Shown: positions 36,061 to 44,693 of the stretch, one piece after another
Layout: every line of letters starts with the position of its first letter
Position numbering within the stretch: the first letter of the stretch is position 1
DNA from: Chitinophagaceae bacterium
Lineage (GTDB): Bacteria; Bacteroidota; Bacteroidia; Chitinophagales; Chitinophagaceae
Length of the DNA: 53,086 nt
Direction: 5' to 3'
Assembly (NCBI GenBank): GCA_947372235.1
Contig: CANBSW010000006.1
Span: forward strand, 1-53,086
Position numbers and translations under genes: made by a program
The notes under the pieces: generated by a model
Told to the model about the DNA's origin: nothing
What the model saw: only the letters and a program-made list of their open reading frames with translations
Database searches by the model: none

Positions 36061-36885
36061 ATGACAAAAAATAAAACCATCAATGTAAAAGGAACAGAGA
36101 TTACTGTTTTTCAAGGTGAACAATCTGATTATATTTCTCTCACTGATATTGCTAAACATAAAGATTCAGCTAATACCGATTCTATTATACAGAATTGGCT
36201 ACGCAATAGAAATACGATTGAGCTATTAGGTTTTTGGGAACTAATGTACAATCCTGGTTTTAAACCCCTCGAATTCGAGGGGTTTAGAAAGAAAGCCGGG
36301 TTGAATAGTTTTGTTATGACTCCAAAAAAATGGATTGAAAGCACCAATGCAATTGGGATAATCTCTAAATCTGGAAGGTATGGCGGCACATTTGCCCATA
36401 AAGACATAGCCTTCGAATTTGCATCATGGATTTCCATTGAGTTTAAACTTTATATCATTAAAGAATTCCAACGCCTAAAAGCAGATGAAAACGACCGGCT
36501 GAAATTAGACTGGAACCTGCAACGCACTCTGGCAAAAGTAAATTACCATATTCACACAGGTGCCATCAAAGAAAATTTGATCCCAAAAGAGTTAAGCAAA
36601 ACCCAAGCAAACTTTGTTTATGCCAATGAAGCAGATTTACTGAATGTAGCCCTTTTTGGTATTATCGCTAAGCAATGGAGAGACGCTAACCCGAAAGCAG
36701 ACGGAAATATCAGGGATACAGCCGCAATTGAGCAACTCGTAGTGTTAAGCAATCTCGAAAGTATAAATGCGGTACTTATTCATCAAGGCTTACTACAGCC
36801 TGAAAGAGTAACACAACTGAACAAAATTGCGATTACCCAAATGAAATCCCTGGTAGGAAATAAAAGTATAAAAAAATTAAAGTAG
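36061..36885 (+). CDS. KilA-N domain protein interrupting the Moco cluster
   Basis: 274 residues. A KilA-N DNA-binding domain covers the N-terminal ~140 residues (YISLTDIAKHKD; KSGRYGGTFAHKDIAFEFASWIS); the rest is helical and unassigned. Such proteins are frequent on phages and mobile elements and also occur singly in Bacteroidota chromosomes. It lies between moaE and the moaC-mog fusion with larger gaps than its neighbours and no phage or integrase genes around it. It contains a perfect 26-bp palindrome at 36261-36286. Role unknown. Confidence 0.8.
   Translation: MTKNKTINVKGTEITVFQGEQSDYISLTDIAKHKDSANTDSIIQNWLRNRNTIELLGFWELMYNPGFKPLEFEGFRKKAGLNSFVMTPKKWIESTNAIGIISKSGRYGGTFAHKDIAFEFASWISIEFKLYIIKEFQRLKADENDRLKLDWNLQRTLAKVNYHIHTGAIKENLIPKELSKTQANFVYANEADLLNVALFGIIAKQWRDANPKADGNIRDTAAIEQLVVLSNLESINAVLIHQGLLQPERVTQLNKIAITQMKSLVGNKSIKKLK
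36261..36286. repeat. Perfect 26-bp palindrome inside the KilA-N gene
   Basis: TAAACCCCTCGAA at 36261-36273 is followed directly by its exact reverse complement. It encodes the middle of a KPLEFEGF segment. No spacer is present, so a DNA-level site or cruciform is more likely than an RNA hairpin. Confidence 0.75.
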
Positions 36886-36918
36886 GAATATATTTATCAT
36901 TTTCCCGACATCGGTAAA

Positions 36919-37860
36919 ATGATAGCAAAAAAGACAGTAACCATGGTTAATATCACACATAAATCAAATACACTTCGTAAAGCCATTGCAGTTGCAAAGG
37001 TTACTGTTTCCAAACAGGAAACGATTGATGCGGTGATCAACAGAAAAGTCCCTAAAGGGGATGTGTTTGAATTCTCACGTGCCGCGGGTTTGCTGGCTGT
37101 TAAAAAAACCAGCGATGTAATTCCCGATTGTCATCCTTTGCCTGTTGAATATACTGCCATTACATTTCAGGTAGAAGGATTATCGATTGAGATCAATGTT
37201 GAAGTGCATACTATTTATAAAACCGGAGTAGAAGTAGAAGCCATGCACGGCGCATCCATAGTTGCTTTAACCATGTATGATATGCTGAAGCCATTGGATA
37301 AACAGGTTGAGATCACCCATATCAAACTCAAATCTAAAACAGGTGGTAAATCAGATATAACAGACAGCGATGAAATTAAAACCGCAGTAATTGTTTGTTC
37401 GGATAGCGTTGCAAACGGAAGCAAAGAAGATGTTTCAGGAAAAACAATTATTCATAAACTCGAGAAATTAAAAATTGAGACGGAATGCTATGAAATCATT
37501 GCCGATGATAAAATATTGATTGCAGCAAAAGCAAAACAATTATGCAATGATGGCTACCAATTAATTCTTTTCACAGGAGGAACAGGTTTGTCGGAGAGAG
37601 ATATAACACCTGATGCCATTACTCCATTGATCGACAGAGAAATCCCCGGCATCATGGAAGCCGCCCGAAATTACGGCCAGCAAAGAACTCCCTACGCAAT
37701 GCTTTCGCGTGGAATTGCCGGATTTATTGGAAATACATTGGTTATCACACTACCCGGTTCTGTAAAAGGTGTGGAAGAAACCATGGATGCTTTGTTCCCT
37801 TATGTATTGCATGTATTTAAAGTGGCCCGTGGCTTTCAACACAACGAAAATCCCCGGTAA
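36919..37860 (+). CDS. MoaC-MogA/MoaB fusion protein
   Basis: 313 residues. Residues 1 to about 150 are cyclic pyranopterin monophosphate synthase MoaC (KKTSDVIPDCHPL; EVEAMHGASIVALTMYDM). About 155-305 is a MogA/MoaB molybdopterin adenylyltransferase (FTGGTGLSERDITPDAI; ITLPGSVKGVEE). The fusion joins an early and a late Moco step. An internal ATG at 36943 is an alternative start. With moaA, moaD, moaE, moeB and moeA it makes the pathway in this window essentially complete. Confidence 0.9.
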   Translation: MIAKKTVTMVNITHKSNTLRKAIAVAKVTVSKQETIDAVINRKVPKGDVFEFSRAAGLLAVKKTSDVIPDCHPLPVEYTAITFQVEGLSIEINVEVHTIYKTGVEVEAMHGASIVALTMYDMLKPLDKQVEITHIKLKSKTGGKSDITDSDEIKTAVIVCSDSVANGSKEDVSGKTIIHKLEKLKIETECYEIIADDKILIAAKAKQLCNDGYQLILFTGGTGLSERDITPDAITPLIDREIPGIMEAARNYGQQRTPYAMLSRGIAGFIGNTLVITLPGSVKGVEETMDALFPYVLHVFKVARGFQHNENPR

Positions 37861-37927
37861 CCCAATCCTTATCAAACTATTTTAACTACTTTAACTAACT
37901 CTATCTATTTTATTTACCCAATCACCC

Positions 37928-38335
37928 CTACAACGCATCCGCCAAATCACCAATCGTTTTCTTCTCAAATAGCTCTTTTAGCTGGTGCTTAATCACTTTA
38001 TACTGGAAATGCATGGGGCATGGGTTTACTTCGGAACATTTTTTTAAACCCAAAGCACATTTCTCCAGTATTTCGTCTTCATTCATAGCTTCCAGTATAG
38101 AACGGACAGGTAGTTTTTTAGCTTTCTCAGTCATATAAAATCCCCCGTTTGGCCCTCTTGCAGAGCTGATGATCTTATTTTCTGCCGTAAGCTGTTGCAA
38201 TATTTTTGCTGTGAACGATTTAGGCGAATTAATGCCGGTAGCCACTTCCGTAATGCTTAGTTTATGATCGGCACTTCCTTTTTGGGCAATATATATAGTA
38301 GCCCTTAATGCGTACTCAGTAGCTTTTGAAAACAT
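37928..38335 (-). CDS. Rrf2-family transcriptional regulator with Fe-S ligands
   Basis: 135 residues from ATG 38335 (MFSKATEYALRATIYIAQKG, the standard Rrf2 start). A winged-helix domain with GPNGGFYMTEKA; then C93-x6-C100-x5-C106-x2-H109, close to the IscR ligand pattern (Cys-Cys-Cys-His), so it probably binds a [2Fe-2S] or [4Fe-4S] cluster and responds to redox, NO or Fe-S status. It follows the queD-like gene on the same strand by about 60 bp. A palindrome at 38954-38981 is a candidate binding site. Confidence 0.88.
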   Translation of the reverse strand: MFSKATEYALRATIYIAQKGSADHKLSITEVATGINSPKSFTAKILQQLTAENKIISSARGPNGGFYMTEKAKKLPVRSILEAMNEDEILEKCALGLKKCSEVNPCPMHFQYKVIKHQLKELFEKKTIGDLADAL

Positions 38336-38394
38336 GAAGTGTTTTTTAGTAATATCTATTTTACTGAACAAATTAATTGATTTGAGCGGATAAG

Positions 38395-38826
38395 TCAGGC
38401 ATTCTTCTGCCATTCTGCATAAGAATCATTGGTTTCATAAAGTTTGAGACGGTATAGAACTATGTTTTTGGGTAACTCTTTACCTAATTCATCATGGATA
38501 TATAGCAGGATATTTTCTGCAGTAGGCTCCATTTTCCATACAGTAAGATTCTCAAAATGCATAGTAGTATCATGATCCCTGATATAGGCTTCAGATAAGA
38601 TCAGTTGGTGATCAAACCGGCTGATTACCGCCTTGTTTACCAGCTGTTTTAATTCCTTAAAATCATAAATAAAACCGGGGGAAGGCAAATAGCTCCCGCC
38701 TTCTTCAGCATGTGAAACTGTTACATGTAAAACATACGAATGCCCATGAATGTTTTTACAATGACCATTATAACCATGAATGGCATGTGCCGTTTCGAAA
38801 CGAAAGATCTTAGTAACCGATAACAT
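38395..38826 (-). CDS. queD: 6-carboxytetrahydropterin synthase QueD-like protein
   Basis: 143 residues. Zinc ligands lie in FETAHAIHGY and in GHCKNIHGHSY, where the Cys is the catalytic residue; PTAENI and LYET are also conserved. QueD makes 6-carboxytetrahydropterin for queuosine/7-deazaguanine synthesis. No other que genes are nearby, so a 6-pyruvoyl-tetrahydropterin synthase role cannot be excluded. First gene of a minus-strand pair with the Rrf2 regulator. Confidence 0.85.
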   Translation of the reverse strand: MLSVTKIFRFETAHAIHGYNGHCKNIHGHSYVLHVTVSHAEEGGSYLPSPGFIYDFKELKQLVNKAVISRFDHQLILSEAYIRDHDTTMHFENLTVWKMEPTAENILLYIHDELGKELPKNIVLYRLKLYETNDSYAEWQKNA

Positions 38827-38953
38827 ATTTTAGGAAGGATTTGTAAAATGTTTTACTGATTTTGATTCTGTATTTCGGGTAAACTATATGATATATATCA
38901 TGTGGCTTATGCCGGAAGACAAACCTAAATTGCAAACACATTGGAATTGAAAA

Positions 38954-38981
38954 TATATAAGGACAAATTTATCCTTATATA
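38954..38981. promoter_or_regulatory. 10-bp-arm palindrome, candidate Rrf2 operator
   Basis: TATATAAGGA (38954-38963), spacer CAAATTTA, TCCTTATATA (38972-38981): perfect arms. The plus-strand -7 box TATATTTG begins one base after it, so the site covers the -33 position of the promoter facing the ceramide operon and lies about 26 bp from the minus-strand -7 box facing queD/rrf2. Confidence 0.6.
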
Positions 38982-38982
38982 T

Positions 38983-38990
38983 TATATTTG
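38983..38990 (+). promoter_or_regulatory. -7 element of the ceramide operon promoter
   Basis: TATATTTG matches the consensus exactly. No TTTG lies about 19 bp upstream; the palindrome occupies that place. The predicted start is near 38997, giving a long leader. Confidence 0.5.
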
Positions 38991-39291
38991 CCTAATAATT
39001 TTGCCAGCTGTCTGATAGATCCGGTTGTTTGCCATCTGCCCAAATGCTTTATACGATGGTTACACAGGTGAATTTTACGGTGATATTCAGCTGGTTTTGT
39101 TAAGCAACTGTGGACCGGCATAAAAACGAAAATCAAATAATTGTATATAGTGAACAGACTGGAAAATTTCTGGTTCAGGATAAAAATAACCGCTATATGG
39201 CGTGTTAAGTATTGTTTGGCAATGATGTTGAAAAAGACCGGGAAAATATTTCTCCGGTAAATAAATTACTAGGAACTTATAAACACCCCCT

Positions 39292-40491
39292 ATGATACAA
39301 AAAAGTTTATTTGACAAAATGGAGGCGTTTACTACGCCGGATGAATTAAAGTCTGCCGGGTTATATCCCTATTTCCGGTCTATCGAAGAAAATAACGATA
39401 CCGAAGTTGTGATCGAAGGCAAAAAATTATTAATGTTTGGCTCTAACAGTTATATGGGGCTGACTAATCATCCTAAAGTAATAAAAGCAGCTAAGGATGC
39501 CATTGATAAATATGGCAGCAGTTGCTCCGGTTCCCGCTTTTTAAATGGTACTTCACGTTTGCACATCGAGCTGGAAGAAAAACTGGCAAGCCATGTAGGT
39601 AAAGAAGCGGCATTGGTTTTTACAACAGGCTTTCAAACAAACCTCGGAACAGTTTCTGCATTAACAGGAAGAAATGGGGTATTGATATTGGATGAACTGG
39701 ATCACGCATCCATTATTGAAGGAAGCAGGCTTTCATTTTCAAGGGTATTGAAATTTGCACATAATAATATGCATGACCTTGAAGATACTTTGAAATCTGT
39801 TCAGGGAGAAAAGATCAAGATGATCGTGATCGATGGTATTTTCAGTATGGAAGGTGATATCTGTAACCTGCCTGAAATTACCCGTCTTGCCAAAAAATAT
39901 GAAGCACTGGTAATGGTAGATGATGCACATGCATTGGGTGTAATAGGAGAGTTGGGTAAAGGAACCGCAGATCATTTTGGATTAACGGATGAAGTGGATA
40001 TCATCATGGGAACTTTTAGTAAATCGCTGGCATCTGTGGGTGGATTTATCGCATCAACCAAAGAGATCGTGAATTACCTGAAACATCATTCAAGACCCAT
40101 GATCTTTAGTGCCAGTATACCTCCATCAGCTGCAGCTGCTGCCATTGCGGCATTGGAAGTAATGCAGCAGGAGCCTGAAAGACAAACCAGACTCTGGGAG
40201 AATACAGCGTATATGGCCAAAGCTCTTCAGGAACTTGGGTTTGATATCAATACATCTGAAACGCCTATCATTCCGATCTATATCCGTGATAATTTTCTCA
40301 CATTCCAGTTCACACAGGAATTGTTTAAGGAAGGCGTATTTGTAAACCCGGTGGTATCTCCTGCAGTGAGAAGTGATTCTTCTCTGGTAAGATTATCTAT
40401 AATGGCCACACATACAAAAGCACAACTTGATTTTGCATTGGAAGCCATCGAAAAAGTTGCCAGCAGGTTACACGTATTTACCAAAAGTTAG
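39292..40491 (+). CDS. spt: Serine palmitoyltransferase
   Basis: 399 residues, PLP-dependent alpha-oxoamine synthase. It condenses serine with a fatty acyl-CoA to 3-ketosphinganine. The PLP lysine is K244 in GTFSKSLAS and H138 lies in LDELDHASI; both numbers and the length agree with the Sphingobacterium enzyme. Opening MFGSNSYMGLTNHP and GSSCSGSRFLNG are family motifs. The alternative, 2-amino-3-ketobutyrate CoA ligase, is less likely given the next two genes. Confidence 0.88.
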   Translation: MIQKSLFDKMEAFTTPDELKSAGLYPYFRSIEENNDTEVVIEGKKLLMFGSNSYMGLTNHPKVIKAAKDAIDKYGSSCSGSRFLNGTSRLHIELEEKLASHVGKEAALVFTTGFQTNLGTVSALTGRNGVLILDELDHASIIEGSRLSFSRVLKFAHNNMHDLEDTLKSVQGEKIKMIVIDGIFSMEGDICNLPEITRLAKKYEALVMVDDAHALGVIGELGKGTADHFGLTDEVDIIMGTFSKSLASVGGFIASTKEIVNYLKHHSRPMIFSASIPPSAAAAAIAALEVMQQEPERQTRLWENTAYMAKALQELGFDINTSETPIIPIYIRDNFLTFQFTQELFKEGVFVNPVVSPAVRSDSSLVRLSIMATHTKAQLDFALEAIEKVASRLHVFTKS

Positions 40492-40543
40492 TACGCATTA
40501 AAAGGTTTACTGAAACTCAGGTTCTTTCAAAAAAACGATTGGT

Positions 40544-41671
40544 ATGCAAATAGAAATAAAAGAAGTAACCAACAATAAGCAGTTAAAAGCTTTTATTGAT
40601 CTTCCTTATCGCTTGTACAAAAGCAATTCATGCTTTGTTCCACCATTGCGTTTTGATGAATCTGCAACTTTGCGCAGAGATAAAAATCCGGCATTTGATT
40701 ATTGCGAAGCCCGTTACTGGCTTGCTTATAAAGGGGATAGGGTTGTAGGTAGAATAGCCGCCATTCTAAACAATGCTTTCATTGAAAAATGGCAAAATAA
40801 ATACATGCGCTTTGGCTGGATCGATTTTGAAGAAGATCCAGAGATCCCCGAAGCATTGATGAAAATGGTAGAGAACTGGGCCAAAGAAAAAGGTATGACG
40901 GCCGTTCATGGTCCTATGGGATTTACTGATCTCGATCATGAAGGAATGTTGGTAGAAGGGTTTGATCAATTGGGAACTTTGGCAACGATCTATAATTATC
41001 CTTACTATCCAAAAATGATCGAAGCATTGGGCTTTCAAAAAGATGTGGATTGGTTGGAATACAAAATTAAACTTCCGGATACCGTTCCTGAAAAATTGGA
41101 AAAAGTAGCCGGCATTGTTGAAAAAAGATATGATCTCCATTTTGTAAGAGCCAAAAAAGCAAAACAGATCCTGCCTTATGCAAAAGCTATTTTTGAATTG
41201 ATCAATTCGGCTTATTCAGATCTGTACGGTGTTGTTCCTCTTACTGATAAACAAATACAGAATTATACCAAACAATATTTCTCTTTTATACGTACTGATT
41301 TTGTTCCGTTAGTGGTAGATAATACAGGAAAACTAATTGCATTTGGGGTTTCGATGCCATCGCTTTCACTCGCCTTACAGAAAGCTAAGGGAAGCTTACT
41401 GCCTTTTGGTGTTTTGCATATTTTAAAAGCGCTCAAAAAAAATGACCTGGCAGATTTGTACCTGGTTGCAGTAGATAAAGCATACCAGGGAAAAGGGGTG
41501 AATGCAATGTTGATGCATGAATTATGCAAATCATTTCTGAGGAATGGAATCAAATACGCCGAATCAAATCCCGAACTGGAATTGAATAAACAAGTTCAGG
41601 CATTTTGGCAATATTTTGATGTTGTGCAGCATAAGAGACGGAGGTGTTATATCAAACAGATCACTAAATAG
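40544..41671 (+). CDS. GNAT-type acyltransferase, probable bacterial ceramide synthase
   Basis: 375 residues. The N-terminal half has a conserved-type VPPLRFDESATLRRDKNP segment; a GNAT acetyl-CoA-binding motif YLVAVDKAYQGKGVN occurs near residues 305-320. Family knowledge: bacterial ceramide synthase (bCerS) is a GNAT-like N-acyltransferase clustered with serine palmitoyltransferase and the reductase CerR. Position here fits exactly: 52 bp after spt and 9 bp before the epimerase gene. The assignment rests mainly on this context. Confidence 0.72.
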   Translation: MQIEIKEVTNNKQLKAFIDLPYRLYKSNSCFVPPLRFDESATLRRDKNPAFDYCEARYWLAYKGDRVVGRIAAILNNAFIEKWQNKYMRFGWIDFEEDPEIPEALMKMVENWAKEKGMTAVHGPMGFTDLDHEGMLVEGFDQLGTLATIYNYPYYPKMIEALGFQKDVDWLEYKIKLPDTVPEKLEKVAGIVEKRYDLHFVRAKKAKQILPYAKAIFELINSAYSDLYGVVPLTDKQIQNYTKQYFSFIRTDFVPLVVDNTGKLIAFGVSMPSLSLALQKAKGSLLPFGVLHILKALKKNDLADLYLVAVDKAYQGKGVNAMLMHELCKSFLRNGIKYAESNPELELNKQVQAFWQYFDVVQHKRRRCYIKQITK

Positions 41672-41680
41672 CAATTGGTC

Positions 41681-42685
41681 ATGGGTAAAAATATCTTGAT
41701 CACAGGTGCCAGTGGATTTATCGGCAGTTTTTTGGTAGAAGAAGCTATTAAAAGAAACTACAATACTTTTGCCGGCATCAGAAATACCAGCAGCCGTAAA
41801 TACCTGAATGATCCGCGGGTACATTTTCTGGAACTGGATTTTAGCAAAGAAATGTGCCTTGAAAATTCATTACGCGATGCTGCGACACGGTTTGGTTCTT
41901 TCGATTATATCATCCATAATGCCGGTGTAACAAGGGCAAAGGATAATGAAACCTTTAACCGCATCAATTATGAAAACACGGTCAGGTTTGTAGAAGCTTT
42001 GCAGCAAACCAAACTGGTGCCGCAGAAGTTTATTTATATCAGCAGCCTGGCTTCTTTCGGACCCGGTAATAATGATGACCCCATTACCTCTCAACACACC
42101 CGATCTCCATTAACCGCCTATGGCAGAAGTAAATTAAAAGCAGAACAATATTTATACAGCACCACCGATTTCCCATTCCTGATCATTAATCCAACAGCTG
42201 TATATGGACCGAGAGAAAAAGATGTTTTTTTTCTGATCAAGACTATAGAACGGCATATGGAGATCTATATTGGTAACAGCCAGCAACTATTAAGTTTTAT
42301 TCATGTAGAAGATCTGTGCGAAGCCATTTTTCTTAGTATGGAATCTCCGGTGATCAATCAGAATTTATTGATCTCTGATAAACATGTGTATACAAGCAAA
42401 ACATTTAACAGTACAATCAAAACCAAACTCAACAAGAAAACGCTTTGTTTGGTACTGCCGGTAAAGATAGTAAGACTGGTTGCTGTGATCTCTGAATTTA
42501 TCAGCCGGAAAAGTGGCAATGCACCTATTATCAACAGAGAAAGAATGAAAGAATTTGAAGCAAAGAATTGGGGAGTTGATTGTTCTGAGATCTGTAATTT
42601 GGGCTTTACACCCAAATACAACCTCGATTCCGGTCTTACACATACCATCGATTGGTATAAAGAACAAGGCTGGCTAAAAAAATGA
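41681..42685 (+). CDS. NAD(P)-dependent epimerase-like protein, probable CerR ceramide reductase
   Basis: 334 residues, extended SDR fold: GASGFIG at 9-15, the catalytic YGRSK motif near 146-150, and VYGPREKDVFFLI. In the bacterial ceramide pathway an epimerase-like CerR reduces the 3-keto group. ATG 41681 was chosen over a TTG six bases upstream. It is the third member of the spt-acyltransferase-epimerase run. Confidence 0.75.
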   Translation: MGKNILITGASGFIGSFLVEEAIKRNYNTFAGIRNTSSRKYLNDPRVHFLELDFSKEMCLENSLRDAATRFGSFDYIIHNAGVTRAKDNETFNRINYENTVRFVEALQQTKLVPQKFIYISSLASFGPGNNDDPITSQHTRSPLTAYGRSKLKAEQYLYSTTDFPFLIINPTAVYGPREKDVFFLIKTIERHMEIYIGNSQQLLSFIHVEDLCEAIFLSMESPVINQNLLISDKHVYTSKTFNSTIKTKLNKKTLCLVLPVKIVRLVAVISEFISRKSGNAPIINRERMKEFEAKNWGVDCSEICNLGFTPKYNLDSGLTHTIDWYKEQGWLKK

Positions 42686-42783
42686 TCTTCATTACTGTTA
42701 AAACACATCGTAATTGATATAAAATTATGATAACATGATTTGTATCATTGTCTGTCACGTTAAAGAACGGTTATTTTGAGCCC

Positions 42784-43233
42784 ATGGTCTATAAAGCCCC
42801 AGCTGTATCTGAAACCATCAAAACAGAAGTTGTTTGTCCTAACGATACCAACCCTATGGGTATCCTTCAGGGTGGTAAACTTGTGCAATGGATGGATATT
42901 GCTGCCGCGGTATGCGCACAAACTCACGCAGAAAGAATTTGTGTAACAGCCAAGATCAACGAAGTTCAATTCAAGCACCCTGCCCATGTGGGAGATATCG
43001 TTACTATTCGGGCCAAGATAACCAGGGCATTTAAATCATCTATGGAAATACTGGTTCAGGCTCAAGCCCGAAAGGTTTTAATTGGTAAAAATAATCTGAT
43101 CAGCGAAGCATTTTTTACGTTTGTGGCTATTGATGAAAATAAGAACCCCTGTATGGTTGCTCCGGTAAATCCTGTAACACAGGCCGAGAAAAAAATATAT
43201 AAAGAAGCACTGCAAAGAAAAGAGCATGTCTGA
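42784..43233 (+). CDS. Acyl-CoA thioesterase, hotdog fold
   Basis: 149 residues from ATG 42784. Seen: PNDTNPMGILQGGKLVQWMD, in which the Asn/Asp region and the Gly-Gly belong to the YciA/BACH-type active site. It hydrolyses acyl-CoA; the chain length is not predictable. It may trim acyl-CoA pools for the lipid genes upstream, or simply share the operon. Its end overlaps the U32 gene by 8 bp. Confidence 0.85.
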   Translation: MVYKAPAVSETIKTEVVCPNDTNPMGILQGGKLVQWMDIAAAVCAQTHAERICVTAKINEVQFKHPAHVGDIVTIRAKITRAFKSSMEILVQAQARKVLIGKNNLISEAFFTFVAIDENKNPCMVAPVNPVTQAEKKIYKEALQRKEHV

Positions 43234-44479
43234 AAAAAAACATACCTGGGAATTATTATCTCCTGCAGGATCATTTGAATCTCTGCAGGCGGCTATTCGT
43301 GCCGGTGCGGATGCTGTTTATTTTGGTGTAGAGCAATTGAATATGCGTGCCAGATCGGCCAATACATTTTCAATAAACGATATCAAAGAAGTATCGACTA
43401 TTTGCAAAAAAGCAGGTATTAAAGCCTACCTCACTTTAAATACGGTAATGTATGAGCATGATATGCAGTTACTACGTTCCATTTTACAAGAAGCAAAAAA
43501 ACAATCCATTGATGCAGTGATCGCTTCAGATTTTGCTGTGATGGAATATTGCAAACAGCTTTCAATTCCACTTCATATTTCTACACAGGCCAATGTTAGC
43601 AATATAGAATCGGTTCAGTTCTTTTCGCAAATGTCAGATGTTGTTGTGTTGGCAAGAGAGCTAACATTGAAACAGGTGGAACAGATAACGGCGGAGATCA
43701 AACGTAAAAAGATCAAAGGTATTTCGGGTGAGCTGATGAAAGTGGAAATATTTATACATGGCGCCTTGTGTATGGCAGTTTCAGGAAAATGTTATCTGAG
43801 TCTTCATTCACAAAATGCATCTGCCAATCGTGGTGCCTGTGTACAAAACTGCCGTCGCTCCTATACGGTAACAGATAATGAAACAAAACAGGAATTGCTC
43901 ATCGATAATGAATACGTCTTATCACCCAAAGACTTATGTACCATTGATATACTGGATGAAGTGGTTAACAGCGGAATTCAAGTATTGAAAATTGAAGGCA
44001 GAACCAAAGGTCCTGATTATGTTTATACGGTAACCAAATGTTATCGTGAAGCTTTAGAAGCCATCATGGATGGAACATACACAACTGAGAAAGTGGAACA
44101 ATGGAAAAAAGAATTGACTACTGTATTTAATCGCGGTTTTTGGGAAGGTTATTATTTGGGCCGTGAGTTAGGCGAATGGACTACCGAACCCGGATCTATT
44201 GCTACAGACAAGAAAGTGTATATAGGAAAAGGAACCAAATATTATCCCAAAATAAAAGTAGGGGAGTTTCTGGTTGAATCAGGAAATATAAAAACAGGTG
44301 ATACTTTGATGATCACTGGCCCGGGTTTTGGTATGTTGAAGAAAAAACTGAATTCACTTGTTGTGAATGGTGAAGTAAAAACGATTGCACAAAAAGGTGA
44401 CAGTATCACTTTTCCTTTTGACCAGAAAATAACAGTAAAAGAAAAAGTATATAAAATAGTAGATACAGCCGATGCCTAA
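43226..44479 (+). CDS. Peptidase-U32-family protein, probably tRNA hydroxylation (TrhP-like)
   Basis: 417 residues. The N-terminal TIM-barrel-like U32 motif is SPAGSFESLQAAIRAGADAV; four cysteines lie in HGALCMAVSGKCYLS and NRGACVQNCRRSY, the pattern expected to hold an Fe-S cluster. Family knowledge: members such as TrhP and RlhA hydroxylate tRNA or rRNA using prephenate rather than acting as peptidases. Length and a C-terminal beta domain fit TrhP. It overlaps the ferredoxin gene downstream by 8 bp, which may supply electrons. Confidence 0.82.
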   Translation: MSEKKHTWELLSPAGSFESLQAAIRAGADAVYFGVEQLNMRARSANTFSINDIKEVSTICKKAGIKAYLTLNTVMYEHDMQLLRSILQEAKKQSIDAVIASDFAVMEYCKQLSIPLHISTQANVSNIESVQFFSQMSDVVVLARELTLKQVEQITAEIKRKKIKGISGELMKVEIFIHGALCMAVSGKCYLSLHSQNASANRGACVQNCRRSYTVTDNETKQELLIDNEYVLSPKDLCTIDILDEVVNSGIQVLKIEGRTKGPDYVYTVTKCYREALEAIMDGTYTTEKVEQWKKELTTVFNRGFWEGYYLGRELGEWTTEPGSIATDKKVYIGKGTKYYPKIKVGEFLVESGNIKTGDTLMITGPGFGMLKKKLNSLVVNGEVKTIAQKGDSITFPFDQKITVKEKVYKIVDTADA

Positions 44480-44693
44480 GATTATTCATTACAGGAATAA
44501 ATGTATCGGCTGCGGTATCTGTTATGAAATGCAGCCTGAGTTGTGGCGGATGTCGAAAAAAGATGGAAAGGCAACACTGTTAAAAGCGGTTATTAAAAAA
44601 GAAATTTCATCGGTAACAATTACTGAGCCAATGGTGGAAAGATCAGGAAAAATTGTAAAAGCTTGTCCCGTTAATATAATAAAATTGATATGA
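44472..44693 (+). CDS. Small single-cluster [4Fe-4S] ferredoxin
   Basis: 73 residues. Ligands C11-x2-C14-x2-C17 and C65 before Pro. It starts inside the end of the U32 gene and shares an ATGA junction with the next gene, so all three are translationally coupled. A role as electron donor to the U32 protein or the flavin protein is inferred from this packing. Confidence 0.85.
   Translation: MPKIIHYRNKCIGCGICYEMQPELWRMSKKDGKATLLKAVIKKEISSVTITEPMVERSGKIVKACPVNIIKLI

Larger units (their letters stand above)
38827..39291. other. Divergent control region between queD/rrf2 and the ceramide operon
   Basis: 465 bp. It contains palindrome ATGATATATATCAT (38888-38901), a minus-strand -7 element CAAACCTA (38920-38927), the large palindrome 38954-38981 and a plus-strand -7 element TATATTTG (38983-38990). 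The remaining 39000-39291 would be a roughly 290-nt leader of the serine palmitoyltransferase gene; I see no convincing gene there. Confidence 0.6.

Noticed and set aside
36061..36885. Prophage remnant
   Set aside because: KilA-N is the only phage-like domain; no integrase, capsid, terminase or flanking repeats were seen.
39044..39103. 19-codon frame ending in a Cys codon upstream of spt
   Set aside because: A single Cys codon, no pairing partner found and no link between cysteine and the downstream genes; treated as coincidence.
39087..39317. Minus-strand 76-codon frame between the Rrf2/queD pair and spt
   Set aside because: No family resemblance; it crosses the spt start and lies in the probable spt leader.
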